Source of the DNA: Candidatus Acidiferrum typicum
GTDB lineage: Bacteria; Acidobacteriota; Terriglobia; Acidiferrales; UBA7541
Assembly (NCBI GenBank): GCA_025463055.1
Contig: JAOAPV010000038.1
Location: 62,001 to 126,000 of the forward strand
Length of the DNA: 64,000 nt
Reading direction: 5' to 3'
Made by a program: the position numbers and the translations under genes. Shown here one piece after another: positions 46,185 to 54,998 of this stretch. The notes under the pieces were generated by a model, which was not told where the DNA came from, did no database searches, and saw only the letters and a program-made list of their open reading frames with translations. Numbering within the stretch: position 1 is the stretch's first letter; the number at the start of each line of letters is the position of its first letter.

Positions 46185-47267
46185 ATGAAGCTGTTCCGCG
46201 TTTCACGCATTTCTATGGCAGTTGCATTCTTGCTGTTCTTTGCGGGGTCGCTCAAACTTTCTGGAATCGCGGCGCAGAACGAAGCGGCTGCGGCACAGGA
46301 ATCGGTGCAGTCGTTGCAGGTCACCGCGAACGATGAGATCGCGGCGGGGGATACCGCAGGGCACCACGTTCATCTTCATCCGCTACGCGCTCCTGCCGCT
46401 GTCGGGCATCGCTATGAAGATCCGGAAATCCGTCAAGGTAATCGGCAGAATGGTTCCTCCGGAATCGAAACGGGGTCTGGCGCAACAAACTCCGCGCTAT
46501 CCACCGTACCCGGCGTTCCTGCTCCTGGCTTCTATCCAGCGGATCTGAGCAATTCGACCCATGGGAAGGTGCTTACTTCCGTGCAATCGAACAATGTGTA
46601 CGTAAATTGCGCAGCAAATTGTTGGGGAACGCCTTCCACTTTTCTCGCGCGTCTCGCGGTGAGCAATTTCATTCATGTGACGGACGAATACGCCGGGGCC
46701 ACGGGGAACAATCGCTACACGGTGGGCACGGCGACATCTATTAACACGCCGCTTCCCGCGAAATTGAGCTCCAACAATATTCTGCAGCTCGTGCACACCG
46801 CGGCTCGCGCCCACGGCTCCGGGTACGATCACATCTACCACATCTTTCTGCGCAGCGGCGTGGACGTGTGTACCTCCGCGAACGTGTGCTATTCGCCAGA
46901 CAACACTTCGACATTTGTTTTCTGCGCGTATCACGGCAGCGTGGATTTCCAGGATATCGGCCACGTGCTTTATTCGGTCGAGCCGTACCAAAACGTTCGG
47001 GGCTGCTCGGTAGCGCAGCCAAGTCCTAACGGCGCACTTGTGGATTCGACCAGCAGTACGCTTTCGCACGAATTGATTGAGACCATTACGGACCCGGATG
47101 GCAACGCCTGGTTTGCACAGAGTTCGCTGATTGAATATGGCGCGGAAATCGGAGACATTTGCGAAAACCCGTTTGGTAAGTACGGTGCGTTTGCAATCTC
47201 CGGGAAGTCGTACGCGATTCAGCCGGAGTATTCCAACAAGTATCACTCTTGCGCCACGATGCCTTAA
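46185..47267 (+). CDS. Secreted protein with SHELIETITDP motif
   Basis: This protein of 360 residues has a signal peptide at about 1-30 (MAVAFLLFFAGSLKLSGIAA). It then has a low-complexity, His-rich stretch and a conserved-looking domain (about 110-355). Near residue 290 it carries SHELIETITDPDG, and later EIGDICENPFGKYG and a Cys pair. The His-Glu...Glu pattern and the following Asp are reminiscent of metallopeptidase-type active sites found in secreted bacterial proteins, but the HExxH form is not complete. Six or more cysteines suggest disulfides. The gene is followed by a strong terminator, so it is probably monocistronic. Function unknown. Confidence 0.72.
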   Translation: MKLFRVSRISMAVAFLLFFAGSLKLSGIAAQNEAAAAQESVQSLQVTANDEIAAGDTAGHHVHLHPLRAPAAVGHRYEDPEIRQGNRQNGSSGIETGSGATNSALSTVPGVPAPGFYPADLSNSTHGKVLTSVQSNNVYVNCAANCWGTPSTFLARLAVSNFIHVTDEYAGATGNNRYTVGTATSINTPLPAKLSSNNILQLVHTAARAHGSGYDHIYHIFLRSGVDVCTSANVCYSPDNTSTFVFCAYHGSVDFQDIGHVLYSVEPYQNVRGCSVAQPSPNGALVDSTSSTLSHELIETITDPDGNAWFAQSSLIEYGAEIGDICENPFGKYGAFAISGKSYAIQPEYSNKYHSCATMP

Positions 47268-47309
47268 CGCAGGGGTTGCGAACCAGGGATCGCAGCTTTT
47301 AACAGACGG

Positions 47310-47354
47310 AAACCGGGTTTCGTCGAAAAGTCGAAACCCGGTTTTCTTTTTTTC
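47310..47354 (+). terminator. Strong Rho-independent terminator
   Basis: A 13-bp perfect stem AAACCGGGTTTCG / CGAAACCCGGTTT with a 9-base loop is followed by a U-rich tail (TCTTTTTTTCT), 43 bp after the secreted protein gene. Confidence 0.9.
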
Positions 47355-47437
47355 TAATGTCATTTGGCCGGGATCATCTTTCCAGAGTTTCCAGCCCGCG
47401 AAAAATGTGTGTAGAACAGGCAAAACTGAAGAGATAA

Positions 47438-48106
47438 ATGAAACTGTTGATTACGACCACCGCTCTGTCTTTACTCCTCGGCACCTCCATGGGCACGGCA
47501 GCGTACGCACTGCAGAGTCAAGATAGGGAGAAAGACAAACCGGCGCCTCAGGACGAACCGCGAAAGTAGGACAAGCCCGATCGGGAAAAAGATAGCCATA
47601 CAGGGCAGCAACCTGACAGGCGAGAGCCAGATCGAGATCGTCCGCAAGACCCGAAACAGCAACAGCAGAGTGATAGAGATCGCGGGCAACAGGAGCGAGA
47701 TCGCGCACAGGGTCAGGATCGGGAACGGCGTTCACCCGAGCCGCAGGGGGAGCGTGATAATCGCGATCGTGTGCAATCACAAGACCGCGATAGGCAAGAT
47801 CGCGAGCGGCAATATGCACGTTCATCGGGCCGCCAGGACCGCCGCATTCCTGAGGACCGTTTCCGTGGCAGCTTCGGACGTGAACATACGTTCCAACAGC
47901 GCTCCCGTTCCGAGGGCGGTGGCGTCCGGGGTGGGGAAGGGCAGCGCTTCCAGTACGGCGGATATTGGTTCGAATACGCGGAAGCGCGGCCGTATAACTG
48001 GAGCTATGACGATGACGACTACTATATCGACTACATCGATGACGATTGCTATCTCCATGACCTGCGCCATCCAGGCGTGCGCGTTCTCGTCTTCATAGTG
48101 GAATAA
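47438..48106 (+). pseudogene. Exported Arg/Asp/Gln-rich protein interrupted by an in-frame amber codon
   Basis: From the ATG at 47438 the frame encodes a signal peptide (LLITTTALSLLLGTSMGTAAYA) and 43 residues, then a TAG at 47567-47569. The same frame then stays open for 178 more codons to the TAA at 48104-48106. The second part continues the same Arg/Asp/Gln-rich, repetitive composition (RDRDRQDRERQ-like) and ends in a distinct aromatic/acidic domain (YGGYWFEYAEARPYNWSYDD, then HPGVRVLVF). So one gene of about 221 residues is split by a single stop. A CAG-to-TAG change would explain it in this Gln-rich tract. It may be a pseudogene, a sequencing error, or a read-through case. Confidence 0.75.
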
Positions 48107-48122
48107 GTTTCGGTGCATGCGA

Positions 48123-48147
48123 CCGGGGTTGCCAATGGCAACCCCGG
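48123..48147. terminator. GC-rich hairpin without U-tract
   Basis: A perfect 11-bp stem, CCGGGGTTGCC / GGCAACCCCGG with loop AAT, lies 17 bp after the broken exported-protein gene. It is terminator-like, but no T-run follows. Confidence 0.5.
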
Positions 48148-48221
48148 CGGCAGGGCCGGCACCGACATGGTTACGTGGCGGACAGCCGACCGCGCGGAGG
48201 TGCTACTGAGTTCAGCCCGTA

Positions 48222-48983
48222 ATGAGTCGAGCACGAGTGCCGTTTTTGGCGATGTACCAAAACGGAACTGGCGCTACGCTGCTGTCTGAGGAACACCGCC
48301 GCGTGGAAGAGCTCATCACGCCAACGCCTCCCTCGAAAAAGGAGCAGCGCCGAAGTAGCCGCTTTCCCGTAATTGTGCCCGTACAGGCCAAATGGCAAGA
48401 GGCAACCGGCCGGGTGGTTGTTGAAACGGCACAAGCCCGCGAGGTGAACACGCAGGGTGGCCTTCTGGATATGAAGACCTTCCCTAGTGTTGGCAGCCAG
48501 CTTGAACTAACTAACCTGATATCCGGAGAAACGTATCGCGCTCGCGTGGTTGCTGTCCGCCGTAAAGAAGGAAGCGTGCTCGGGGTAGCAATCGAGCTGC
48601 TGGTCCCCAGCGAGACTTTCTGGGGTGTAAATTTTCAGCTTAAAAAGACCAGCTCGGAACTTCTCCATCTCGAGCATGCGATTCGGGTCGGTGGGATCGA
48701 CGAGCGTATTCTTGTGGATTTTCGCGACGCGGTGGATCATGTCCGCAAAACCGCATGGGCCGTGCAGGAATGGCAGGAACGGCAGATCACCCGCCACGAT
48801 CCCCACACGTTGCTTCCGCTACTGACCACCGAGCGAATCCGCCGCGCCGCGCAGCTTGGGAACGCCATCGTTTCCGACCTCACGACGCACGAGGTCACGC
48901 GGGAAACTCCCGGCCTAGATAAGCTATTTGACGCGGTGCAACGCATGCACCAGCTTCTGGCGGACCTACTCAAGGAAGCGTGA
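48222..48983 (+). CDS. PilZ domain protein with helical C-terminal region
   Basis: This protein of 253 residues has a PilZ domain (about 42-140) with the first c-di-GMP motif as RRSSR. The second motif is degenerate: NTQGG replaces the (D/N)xSxxG form, as in the other PilZ gene of this window. The C-terminal half (about 145-253) is helical and amphipathic, of unknown type. No ribosome-binding site is obvious before the ATG; a second ATG at 48252 is possible. Confidence 0.8.
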   Translation: MSRARVPFLAMYQNGTGATLLSEEHRRVEELITPTPPSKKEQRRSSRFPVIVPVQAKWQEATGRVVVETAQAREVNTQGGLLDMKTFPSVGSQLELTNLISGETYRARVVAVRRKEGSVLGVAIELLVPSETFWGVNFQLKKTSSELLHLEHAIRVGGIDERILVDFRDAVDHVRKTAWAVQEWQERQITRHDPHTLLPLLTTERIRRAAQLGNAIVSDLTTHEVTRETPGLDKLFDAVQRMHQLLADLLKEA

Positions 48984-49108
48984 CCGCTTCTGAGCGGCTA
49001 ACAAGGACCAATCGAGCCCGCATAGGCTACGTACGATTTAGCCAATTCTAGTGAGGTGGGAGTATTACTGGTCCGTGGCAAACGGCGGCTTCCTCAGTTC
49101 GGGGGATA

Positions 49109-49501
49109 CTACAGCTTGTTGAGAGGTTCCACCTTAGGTTCGAGGAGGCTCTGAACACATTCGATCAGTTTGTTAATCCCGTCCGCTTTGGAGATGACCG
49201 CCTTAGCCCCTACCGCTGACGCCAGCGATAACCCCAACAGTTCGTTGTACATAGTGTAGAGCACGATGGGCATCTCGGGCATAGATCCGGCGAGAACCGA
49301 GGCGGCCTCCACACCGTTCAGCAAGGGCATAGCAACGTCGAGGAGCAACAGATCTGGCTTTAACGCGAGGGCTTTTTGCACGGCCTCGGCACCGTTGGAA
49401 GCCTCGCCGCAGACCTCGTACCCGGTGCGTGCTTCAATAACCGCCCGCATCACCTGCCGAACCTCTTCGCCATCGTCTACGATCAGGATGCGCTTGCCCA
49501 C
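49109..49501 (-). CDS. Single-domain response regulator receiver
   Basis: This protein of 130 residues is counted from a GTG at 49501 with GGAGGAG at good spacing; a TTG-initiated longer frame has no support. The receiver is complete: acidic pair in ILIVDDGEEV, acceptor Asp in LLLLDVAMPLLNG, Thr in VLYTMY and Lys in VISKAD. There is no output domain, so it works by protein contact or phosphotransfer. It stands alone with no adjacent kinase. Confidence 0.9.
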   Translation of the reverse strand: MGKRILIVDDGEEVRQVMRAVIEARTGYEVCGEASNGAEAVQKALALKPDLLLLDVAMPLLNGVEAASVLAGSMPEMPIVLYTMYNELLGLSLASAVGAKAVISKADGINKLIECVQSLLEPKVEPLNKL

Positions 49502-49662
49502 TTCTCCTCCGTTGTCGGCGGTTCGAAACGAAGAAAGTAACACTGCAGTACGCGGGGTGACATACCGCCCTCTTTGTAGGGTAAACAACTGACGCCCTGG
49601 ACATGTCGGAATCGGGTACAATTCGCCGCCGTTAAAACGACGCGAACGCCCGAGGCCCGCGC

Positions 49663-49836
49663 ATGAGAGACAACCGCCCCCAGCCCTGCAAGTGCGGACA
49701 TCCCAAGAGCATTCACGCTCGCATGTACTTTAAAGTGAAATCCGCGAAGCTGCCTAGAGTCTGTAACTTTCCGGGCTGCAAATGCACGGGCTATTGTGCC
49801 GCACAAGTTCCGTCGGGACCTTCCGCAACGGCGTAA
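49663..49836 (+). CDS. Small Cys/His-rich (zinc-ribbon-like) protein
   Basis: This protein of 57 residues has GAGG about 10 bases before the ATG. It carries CKCGHPKSIHA near the start and a later C-x4-C-x-C-x3-C group (CNFPGCKCTGYC); cysteines are at 9, 11, 34, 39, 41 and 45. The two knuckles and the conserved His suggest a zinc site. The gene is short and unknown, but the paired cysteine knuckles make chance coding unlikely. It precedes ispH by 66 bp in the same direction. Confidence 0.6.
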   Translation: MRDNRPQPCKCGHPKSIHARMYFKVKSAKLPRVCNFPGCKCTGYCAAQVPSGPSATA

Positions 49837-49902
49837 GGAATCCACCCCTGTTCCTAACCAGACCATTGGCAAACACCGTGCGTGCAGCGGAGCGGGTGAG
49901 GT

Positions 49903-50901
49903 ATGATAGAGTCTCCGAAACTATTCATTAGGATGATGATGCCGACTGATAATGGAAAGGTTTTACTAAGGGTTCGCCCACGCGGCTTCTGTGCTGGAGT
50001 GGTGCGAGCGGTGGATATTGTTGAGCTGGCGTTGGAAGCTTATGGAGCCCCGGTTTACGTCCACCATGAAATCGTTCACAACACCTACGTGGTGGAGCAA
50101 TTGCGCCGACGTGGAGCGATTTTCGTCGAATCCATCGACGATGTTCCTCACGGAGGCGTTCTTGTCTTCAGCGCTCATGGCGTACCGCCTACCGTGCGAC
50201 AGGAAGCGAAGGATCGGTCATTGAAAGTAATTGACGCGACCTGCCCGCTGGTTACTAAGGTTCACTTGGAAGCGCTTAAGTTTGCGCGCGAAAAGCGCAC
50301 CATCATCTTGATCGGGCATCGGGACCATCAGGAAATCATTGGCACCTCGGGCGAGGCTCCCGATCGCACGATAGTGGTGGACTCGGTTGCAGCCGTAGAC
50401 GCGCTTGAAGTTGATGAGCCGGAAAAGCTCGCCTTTCTCACGCAGACTACCCTTAGCCTGTACGACACCCAGGAAATCGTGGCACGCCTTCGCCAAAAAT
50501 TCCCGGCGATCAAGGGGCCAGCCAGCGATGACATCTGCTACGCGACACAGAATCGTCAGGAAGCCGTTGAGCAGGTGGCGAAGGACGTCGATCTAATTCT
50601 CGTGGTAGGTTCGCCTAACAGCTCGAATTCCAATCGACTAGTCGAGGTTGCGCAGCGCAGCGGCGTTCGCGCGCAGCTCATCGACTCCGCGCAAGACATC
50701 GACGTCAAATGGCTCGAGGGAGTGAAGCGCGTTGGGTTAACGGCGGGAGCCTCCGCGCCAGAAGTGCTCGTTGAGCAGGTCAGCGAACGTCTGGCTGAGT
50801 TTGGGTTCACCGATCAACGCGATCTGGATTTGATTCGCGAGGATGTGCGGTTCACTTTGCCGCCCGAATTGGCGACCATAGCGGCCGCGCCGCGCCGCTA
50901 A
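49903..50901 (+). CDS. ispH: 4-hydroxy-3-methylbut-2-enyl diphosphate reductase (IspH/LytB)
   Basis: This protein of 332 residues carries the three cysteines of the 4Fe-4S cluster: Cys30 (RGFCAGV), Cys114 (DATCPLVTK) and Cys212 (DICYATQNRQ). SAHGVPP and GSPNSSNSNRL are the other family blocks. It makes IPP and DMAPP in the last MEP-pathway step, which also feeds hopanoid synthesis. ATGs at residues 11-13 could also start the protein. Confidence 0.97.
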   Translation: MIESPKLFIRMMMPTDNGKVLLRVRPRGFCAGVVRAVDIVELALEAYGAPVYVHHEIVHNTYVVEQLRRRGAIFVESIDDVPHGGVLVFSAHGVPPTVRQEAKDRSLKVIDATCPLVTKVHLEALKFAREKRTIILIGHRDHQEIIGTSGEAPDRTIVVDSVAAVDALEVDEPEKLAFLTQTTLSLYDTQEIVARLRQKFPAIKGPASDDICYATQNRQEAVEQVAKDVDLILVVGSPNSSNSNRLVEVAQRSGVRAQLIDSAQDIDVKWLEGVKRVGLTAGASAPEVLVEQVSERLAEFGFTDQRDLDLIREDVRFTLPPELATIAAAPRR

Positions 50902-50981
50902 AGAGTTTGCAGACAGTCCCGGCAGGGTAGGCTGGCAGCAACCCAGCATAGTAGGCGGAAACAAATACAAGGAGTGCAAAC

Positions 50982-51989
50982 TTGGCGGTCAAAATTGTCC
51001 GTCAGCCGAAGAAGATTGCCCTGATTGGCGCGCCTTCGAGCGCGGCGGCATTTTCGCCGGGAACTGAGAAGGCACCCGCTGCTCTGCGCGCCGCCGGATT
51101 GGTCGAACGGCTACAAAGCGCCGGGTTTGAGGTAACAGACTACGGCGATTGTGCCCCCCGACAATTTGCCGATGACGAGGAACACCGCCGCGCACGCAAC
51201 CTCACAGAAATTGTCGCTGGGCTAAATGATCTTAAGACTCGTGCAGAGATCGCGGTAAAAACCGGCGCCTTGGTTCTTGTGCTCGGCGGAGAATGTGTGC
51301 AGGTTGTCGGATTGCTGACGGGCGCTCGACGCTATTACAAGCGCGTCAATCTGTTGTGGATGGACCGCGATGCTGACCTGAATACGCCGGCAACTACTCC
51401 GTCCGGAAGGATCGACGGCATGGTGGTTGCGCACATCATCGGTAAGGGAGCGCCGGAGCTGGTGCGGTTTTGGGGCGAGCCTCCGCTTGTGCGCGAGCCT
51501 GACGTCACACTCTTTGGTTTAGCGCGACTCGATCCTCCCGAGGAGGATTTTCTCTCGCGGTCGCCTCTGCGCCATGTAAATGCCACCGATATCCAAGCGA
51601 AGGGAGCTGCCGCCGCCGCGGGCGACGCGCTGAATCATTTGCATGCCGACGCTCGCGAATTTATTTTGCATCTCGATCTCGATGTCATCGCGCAGGAGGA
51701 ATTTCCCGCTGTAGTCGTTCCAGGAAGCGGCGGCTTGGGCTTTGAGGACGTGCGTGCGGCGTTGAAGGAAATCGTACGACATAAGAATTTGATAGGCCTG
51801 GATGTGGCGCAATTTAATCCGGATAAAAATGGAAATGGCGATTGCGCCAGGAAGATCGTCGAATTGCTTGTCGAGGCCCTTTCCGCACGGCTCGAGACGG
51901 CCGCCGCCAGCGGCGCAGAGCCGGGCGGGCCGGCGCAATCGCAAGCCGGAAATGACGAGGAAGAGTCCTCGGCCGGAACTACTGCATAA
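50982..51989 (+). CDS. Arginase/ureohydrolase-family protein with altered metal ligands
   Basis: This protein of 335 residues starts at a TTG with AAGGAG upstream. The arginase fold is clear from GGECVQVVGLL, LLWMDRDADLNTP, LHLDLDVIAQEEFPAV and GLDVAQFNP, in family order. The manganese ligands are not all canonical: the usual GGDH is GGEC and the usual DAHxD is DRDAD. The Ala/Glu-rich C-terminal tail (about 310-335) is extra. It may be a non-arginase ureohydrolase using different chemistry, or have lost activity. Co-transcription with ispH is possible (80-bp gap). Confidence 0.8.
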   Translation: MAVKIVRQPKKIALIGAPSSAAAFSPGTEKAPAALRAAGLVERLQSAGFEVTDYGDCAPRQFADDEEHRRARNLTEIVAGLNDLKTRAEIAVKTGALVLVLGGECVQVVGLLTGARRYYKRVNLLWMDRDADLNTPATTPSGRIDGMVVAHIIGKGAPELVRFWGEPPLVREPDVTLFGLARLDPPEEDFLSRSPLRHVNATDIQAKGAAAAAGDALNHLHADAREFILHLDLDVIAQEEFPAVVVPGSGGLGFEDVRAALKEIVRHKNLIGLDVAQFNPDKNGNGDCARKIVELLVEALSARLETAAASGAEPGGPAQSQAGNDEEESSAGTTA

Positions 51990-52068
51990 CTCTCAACGCA
52001 CAAATGGCACATTACAGGGCATCGCTTTTCCTAAGTGCCCAGAACATTCCACTGCGATAACGTGAATT

Positions 52069-52986
52069 TCAGGCGGTTGCGTCGGCGCGCTTGCGCAGAT
52101 AGCGAGCGAGCCCTAGGAATGATAAGTCCAAGCCTGCGGTGAATGCGTGGTGGTCCGCCTCCTCAGGCCCGAGATGCTCTTGCATTTCCTCTTGAGCGCG
52201 CGTCACGAAAGTTTTCTTTGCGTCCGCTTCAGTTGAGGCAGAGCGCAAGATTTCGGCGGTGAGTTCGGCCCAATGGTGTAATCGTCTGCGAAATGCCTGA
52301 ATGTGTTCAGCAGGTTTATCCGCATAGCCAAAGTGCGTGAGGAAGAGGCGCGAAGGTTGCCGCGCGAGAATTGTCGCGAAAGAGCTGTCCCAGATCTCCA
52401 GGTTGATATCCGGCGGGGGCGTGGCTGGCAGAATGTACGGGCCATTATCGATGCGAATTCCGGTGGTATCTCCGACGAAGGCTATTCCTTCCGCAGCGTC
52501 AAAATAGCTGACATGGTGGGAAGCGTGACCGGGCGTGTAGGCTACCTCTAGTTTACGCGTGCCCAGAGTCAGCGTCTCGCCACCCTCGAGAATACGCAGA
52601 TTTTCCTTCGGCACGGGCAGGGTGTCTCCAAAGAGTTGATGCAGAGTATCTGGCCACAGCCGCTGCGCGCTGGCCACCAGCCGCGATGGATCAATCACGT
52701 GCGGAGCGCCGAGGTTGTATACGTAAACGGCAATTCTCGGATTCTCGCGAACCAACGAGCCGGACGCGCCGGCATGATCCAGATGAATGTGCGTGAGCAG
52801 AATAGCGTCTAGTTGCGCCACAGATAATCCGCGCGCGTGCAGACGCTCGCGAAGCGTCGCAAGCGTCGATTCAGGTCCTGGGTCGATGATGGCGCGATGC
52901 CCGTCAGCTTCAAGCAGTGCAGCGGCAATGGAGTGCGGCCGCCCTACCCAGTTCGTATCGAGAATGCTGATGTTGCCCATAGCCAC
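52069..52986 (-). CDS. MBL-fold metallo-hydrolase
   Basis: This protein of 305 residues has the metallo-beta-lactamase motif THIHLDHAG (about 86-94), then GHASHHVSYF and FVGDTTG at the places of the other metal ligands, and LFLTHFGYAD near residue 225. The C-terminal helical part is of the kind seen in hydrolases of the glyoxalase-II-like branch. The substrate is unknown. Confidence 0.92.
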   Translation of the reverse strand: MAMGNISILDTNWVGRPHSIAAALLEADGHRAIIDPGPESTLATLRERLHARGLSVAQLDAILLTHIHLDHAGASGSLVRENPRIAVYVYNLGAPHVIDPSRLVASAQRLWPDTLHQLFGDTLPVPKENLRILEGGETLTLGTRKLEVAYTPGHASHHVSYFDAAEGIAFVGDTTGIRIDNGPYILPATPPPDINLEIWDSSFATILARQPSRLFLTHFGYADKPAEHIQAFRRRLHHWAELTAEILRSASTEADAKKTFVTRAQEEMQEHLGPEEADHHAFTAGLDLSFLGLARYLRKRADATA

Positions 52987-53084
52987 ACATTATAGCTTGC
53001 GGGCCAAAACGGCCTGGTTAGGATCGGGTTTGCGGAAACGTGGGCCTTCTTGGATGGGCGAGTTCGAGGCAGAATGCTTTGCCT

Positions 53085-53675
53085 ATGAGCGAAATGGTAA
53101 TTGCGCCTGTGATTTTGGAAGGACAGCACGTGCGGCTGGAACCGCTTGCTTCTAACCATGCAGCAGGTCTGGCTGCAGTAGGACTCGACGAGGATCTATG
53201 GAAGTGGATTCCCACCCCAGTGCGTACCGCGGAGGAGATGAGCGGCTATGTTCAGACCGCCCTTAACGAGCAGACGAAGGGTTCTGCGCTACCATTTGTG
53301 CTCATCGAAAGAAGCAGCGACCGCATTATTGGCTGTACGCGCTATGGCAACATCGATCGCGATCATCATCGCGTGGAGATCGGGTGGACTTGGGTCGCGC
53401 GCCGATGGCAGCGCACTCCCATCAACACGGAAGCAAAATACCTACTCCTGCGCCACGCTTTTGAAACACTAAAATGCATTCGCGTGGAGCTGAAGACCGA
53501 TTCACTGAACGAACGCTCCCGCGCCGCGATTCTTCGCATCGGGGCGACCGAAGAGGGCACTTTTCGCAAACACATGATCACCGCAAGCGGCCGCATCCGG
53601 CACACCGTCTATTTCAGCATTCTCGACTCCGAATGGCCTGAAGTTAAGGCCCGGCTCGAGGCGAAGTTCCGATAG
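53085..53675 (+). CDS. GNAT-family N-acetyltransferase (RimJ/RimL type)
   Basis: This protein of 196 residues is counted from the ATG at 53085. The longer frame from 53040 would add 15 residues that do not fit the family start. VRLEPLASNHAAGL opens the domain, and the RVEIGWTWVARRWQRTPINT segment and a NERSRAAILRIGATEEG stretch (acetyl-CoA pocket and helix) are typical of RimJ/RimL-like enzymes. It transfers acetyl to a protein N-terminus or a small molecule. Confidence 0.9.
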   Translation: MSEMVIAPVILEGQHVRLEPLASNHAAGLAAVGLDEDLWKWIPTPVRTAEEMSGYVQTALNEQTKGSALPFVLIERSSDRIIGCTRYGNIDRDHHRVEIGWTWVARRWQRTPINTEAKYLLLRHAFETLKCIRVELKTDSLNERSRAAILRIGATEEGTFRKHMITASGRIRHTVYFSILDSEWPEVKARLEAKFR

Positions 53676-53724
53676 TAACGAAGTCGCCACGCACTGCCCG
53701 GTACCGACAGCCTTCGCCAACCCT

Positions 53725-54105
53725 GTGAGTTATAGTGATTGGAACCTTGGGCTAACCAAAGTGACGGATCCCAATCCAGCAAACCGGCGGCGCAGCGAGC
53801 GTGTAATGCTGCAAGTTCCCGTGATCGTGCAGTCCAGGACGCGGGACGGGGAAGATGTGCGCGAAAATACACAGACGGTGGTCGTCAATGCGCACGGTGG
53901 GTTGCTGAAATTGCGGATGGAGGTTAAGGTCGGCCAGCCTATCGTTCTTATCAACGAAAGATCCAAAGTGCAACAGGGCTGCCACGTGGTCCGCGTCGAG
54001 ACGTCCGAGGCTGGACATTCCGCAGTGGCCTTCGAGTTTGACCAACCCGCTCCCCAGTTTTGGCCAATCGTGTTTCCGCCTGCGGATTGGGGTCCGCGCT
54101 CCTAG
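53725..54105 (+). CDS. Small PilZ domain protein
   Basis: This protein of 126 residues starts at a GTG. The first PilZ motif is RRRSER near residue 21; the second is degenerate (NAHGG), similar to the other PilZ protein at 48222. It is a single-domain protein that may bind c-di-GMP weakly or not at all. It stands between the acetyltransferase and the lipoprotein gene, all reading right. Confidence 0.82.
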   Translation: MSYSDWNLGLTKVTDPNPANRRRSERVMLQVPVIVQSRTRDGEDVRENTQTVVVNAHGGLLKLRMEVKVGQPIVLINERSKVQQGCHVVRVETSEAGHSAVAFEFDQPAPQFWPIVFPPADWGPRS

Positions 54106-54190
54106 TCCGTAGAGCCAACTCCGCAACTTTTGCAAACACCCTGGGTTAAGTTAAGCGAATAGTGTTGCTTACGCTTTGGAGGACGTGAAG

Positions 54191-54868
54191 ATGGCATCCC
54201 AGAGGTTTGTAAAGGCGAGGGGCCCTCTGTTTGCCGCTGCCGCCCTTGCCTGCGCCGTGCTGCTCGCCGGATGCGACGAATACGTACACGTTACGCGAGA
54301 CCGGGACGCGCACATTGCTCGCCATGCCACGTGGGCTTGGCGACCCGTTAAGGAAGAGACTAGCCGGCGCGGCTCTCGCCCGGTTACATCGCGCGACGTG
54401 ATAACGCGCGGTGAACGCGGTGAAACCGTTACGCGCGACAATGATGCGGACAGCGATGTCCTACGCAGTAAAGTGAAGGCCGCCATCGAGCGGAACCTGG
54501 CTGAAAAGGGTCTGAAGGAAGTCGAAGATCCGCAGGATGCGGAGCTGCTTGTCGATTTTCATATCGCGGTGCGCCGCCGCAATTTGACCGTTGAGCGTGT
54601 GTACCCTGGCGTCTACCCCGGACTGATGTGCGGTCCCTTTGGCTGCTATGGAGGATGGGGCTATGGCCCCGCGGCGGTGGGCTATGAAAACATCCGCTTC
54701 CGTGAAGGCACGATCGTCGTGGATGTGGTGCAGAACGAGACAAATCACTTGATCTATCGCGCCGTTGGAGAAAAGCCAGTGCGCCGCGACACGTTCTCCT
54801 TTTCTCAGGATGAAGTAAACGGGCTTGTGCATCACCTGCTGAAGGACTTGAAACCGTCCAAGAACTGA
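54191..54868 (+). CDS. DUF4136-like lipoprotein
   Basis: This protein is 225 residues from the ATG at 54191, which has GGAGG at the correct distance (54178-54182). A lipoprotein signal ends in the lipobox LLAGC. The mature part holds the DUF4136 features: a TWAWRPV strand early, a SDVLRSKVKAAIERNLAEKG helix, a DFHIAVRR strand and a Gly/Tyr-rich insert (about 145-165). The family is found in the outer membrane with unknown function. Confidence 0.85.
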   Translation: MASQRFVKARGPLFAAAALACAVLLAGCDEYVHVTRDRDAHIARHATWAWRPVKEETSRRGSRPVTSRDVITRGERGETVTRDNDADSDVLRSKVKAAIERNLAEKGLKEVEDPQDAELLVDFHIAVRRRNLTVERVYPGVYPGLMCGPFGCYGGWGYGPAAVGYENIRFREGTIVVDVVQNETNHLIYRAVGEKPVRRDTFSFSQDEVNGLVHHLLKDLKPSKN

Positions 54869-54998
54869 GCCTATTAGCCGGCAAAAAAGCGCCTGGCGTA
54901 TCGACAAAAGAGCGTTCCGTTCGCAAGTTGTTTGCCGCGAAGTGTCAATCACGCAAGGTCAGCTTAAGTGGGCGATCATTCAACCGGTCCGCACAGAG

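Noticed and set aside
46185-47267. Annotation of the secreted protein as a defined peptidase family
   Set aside because: SHELIETITDP is suggestive, but the full HExxH set and a family match cannot be shown from the sequence, so the call stays descriptive.
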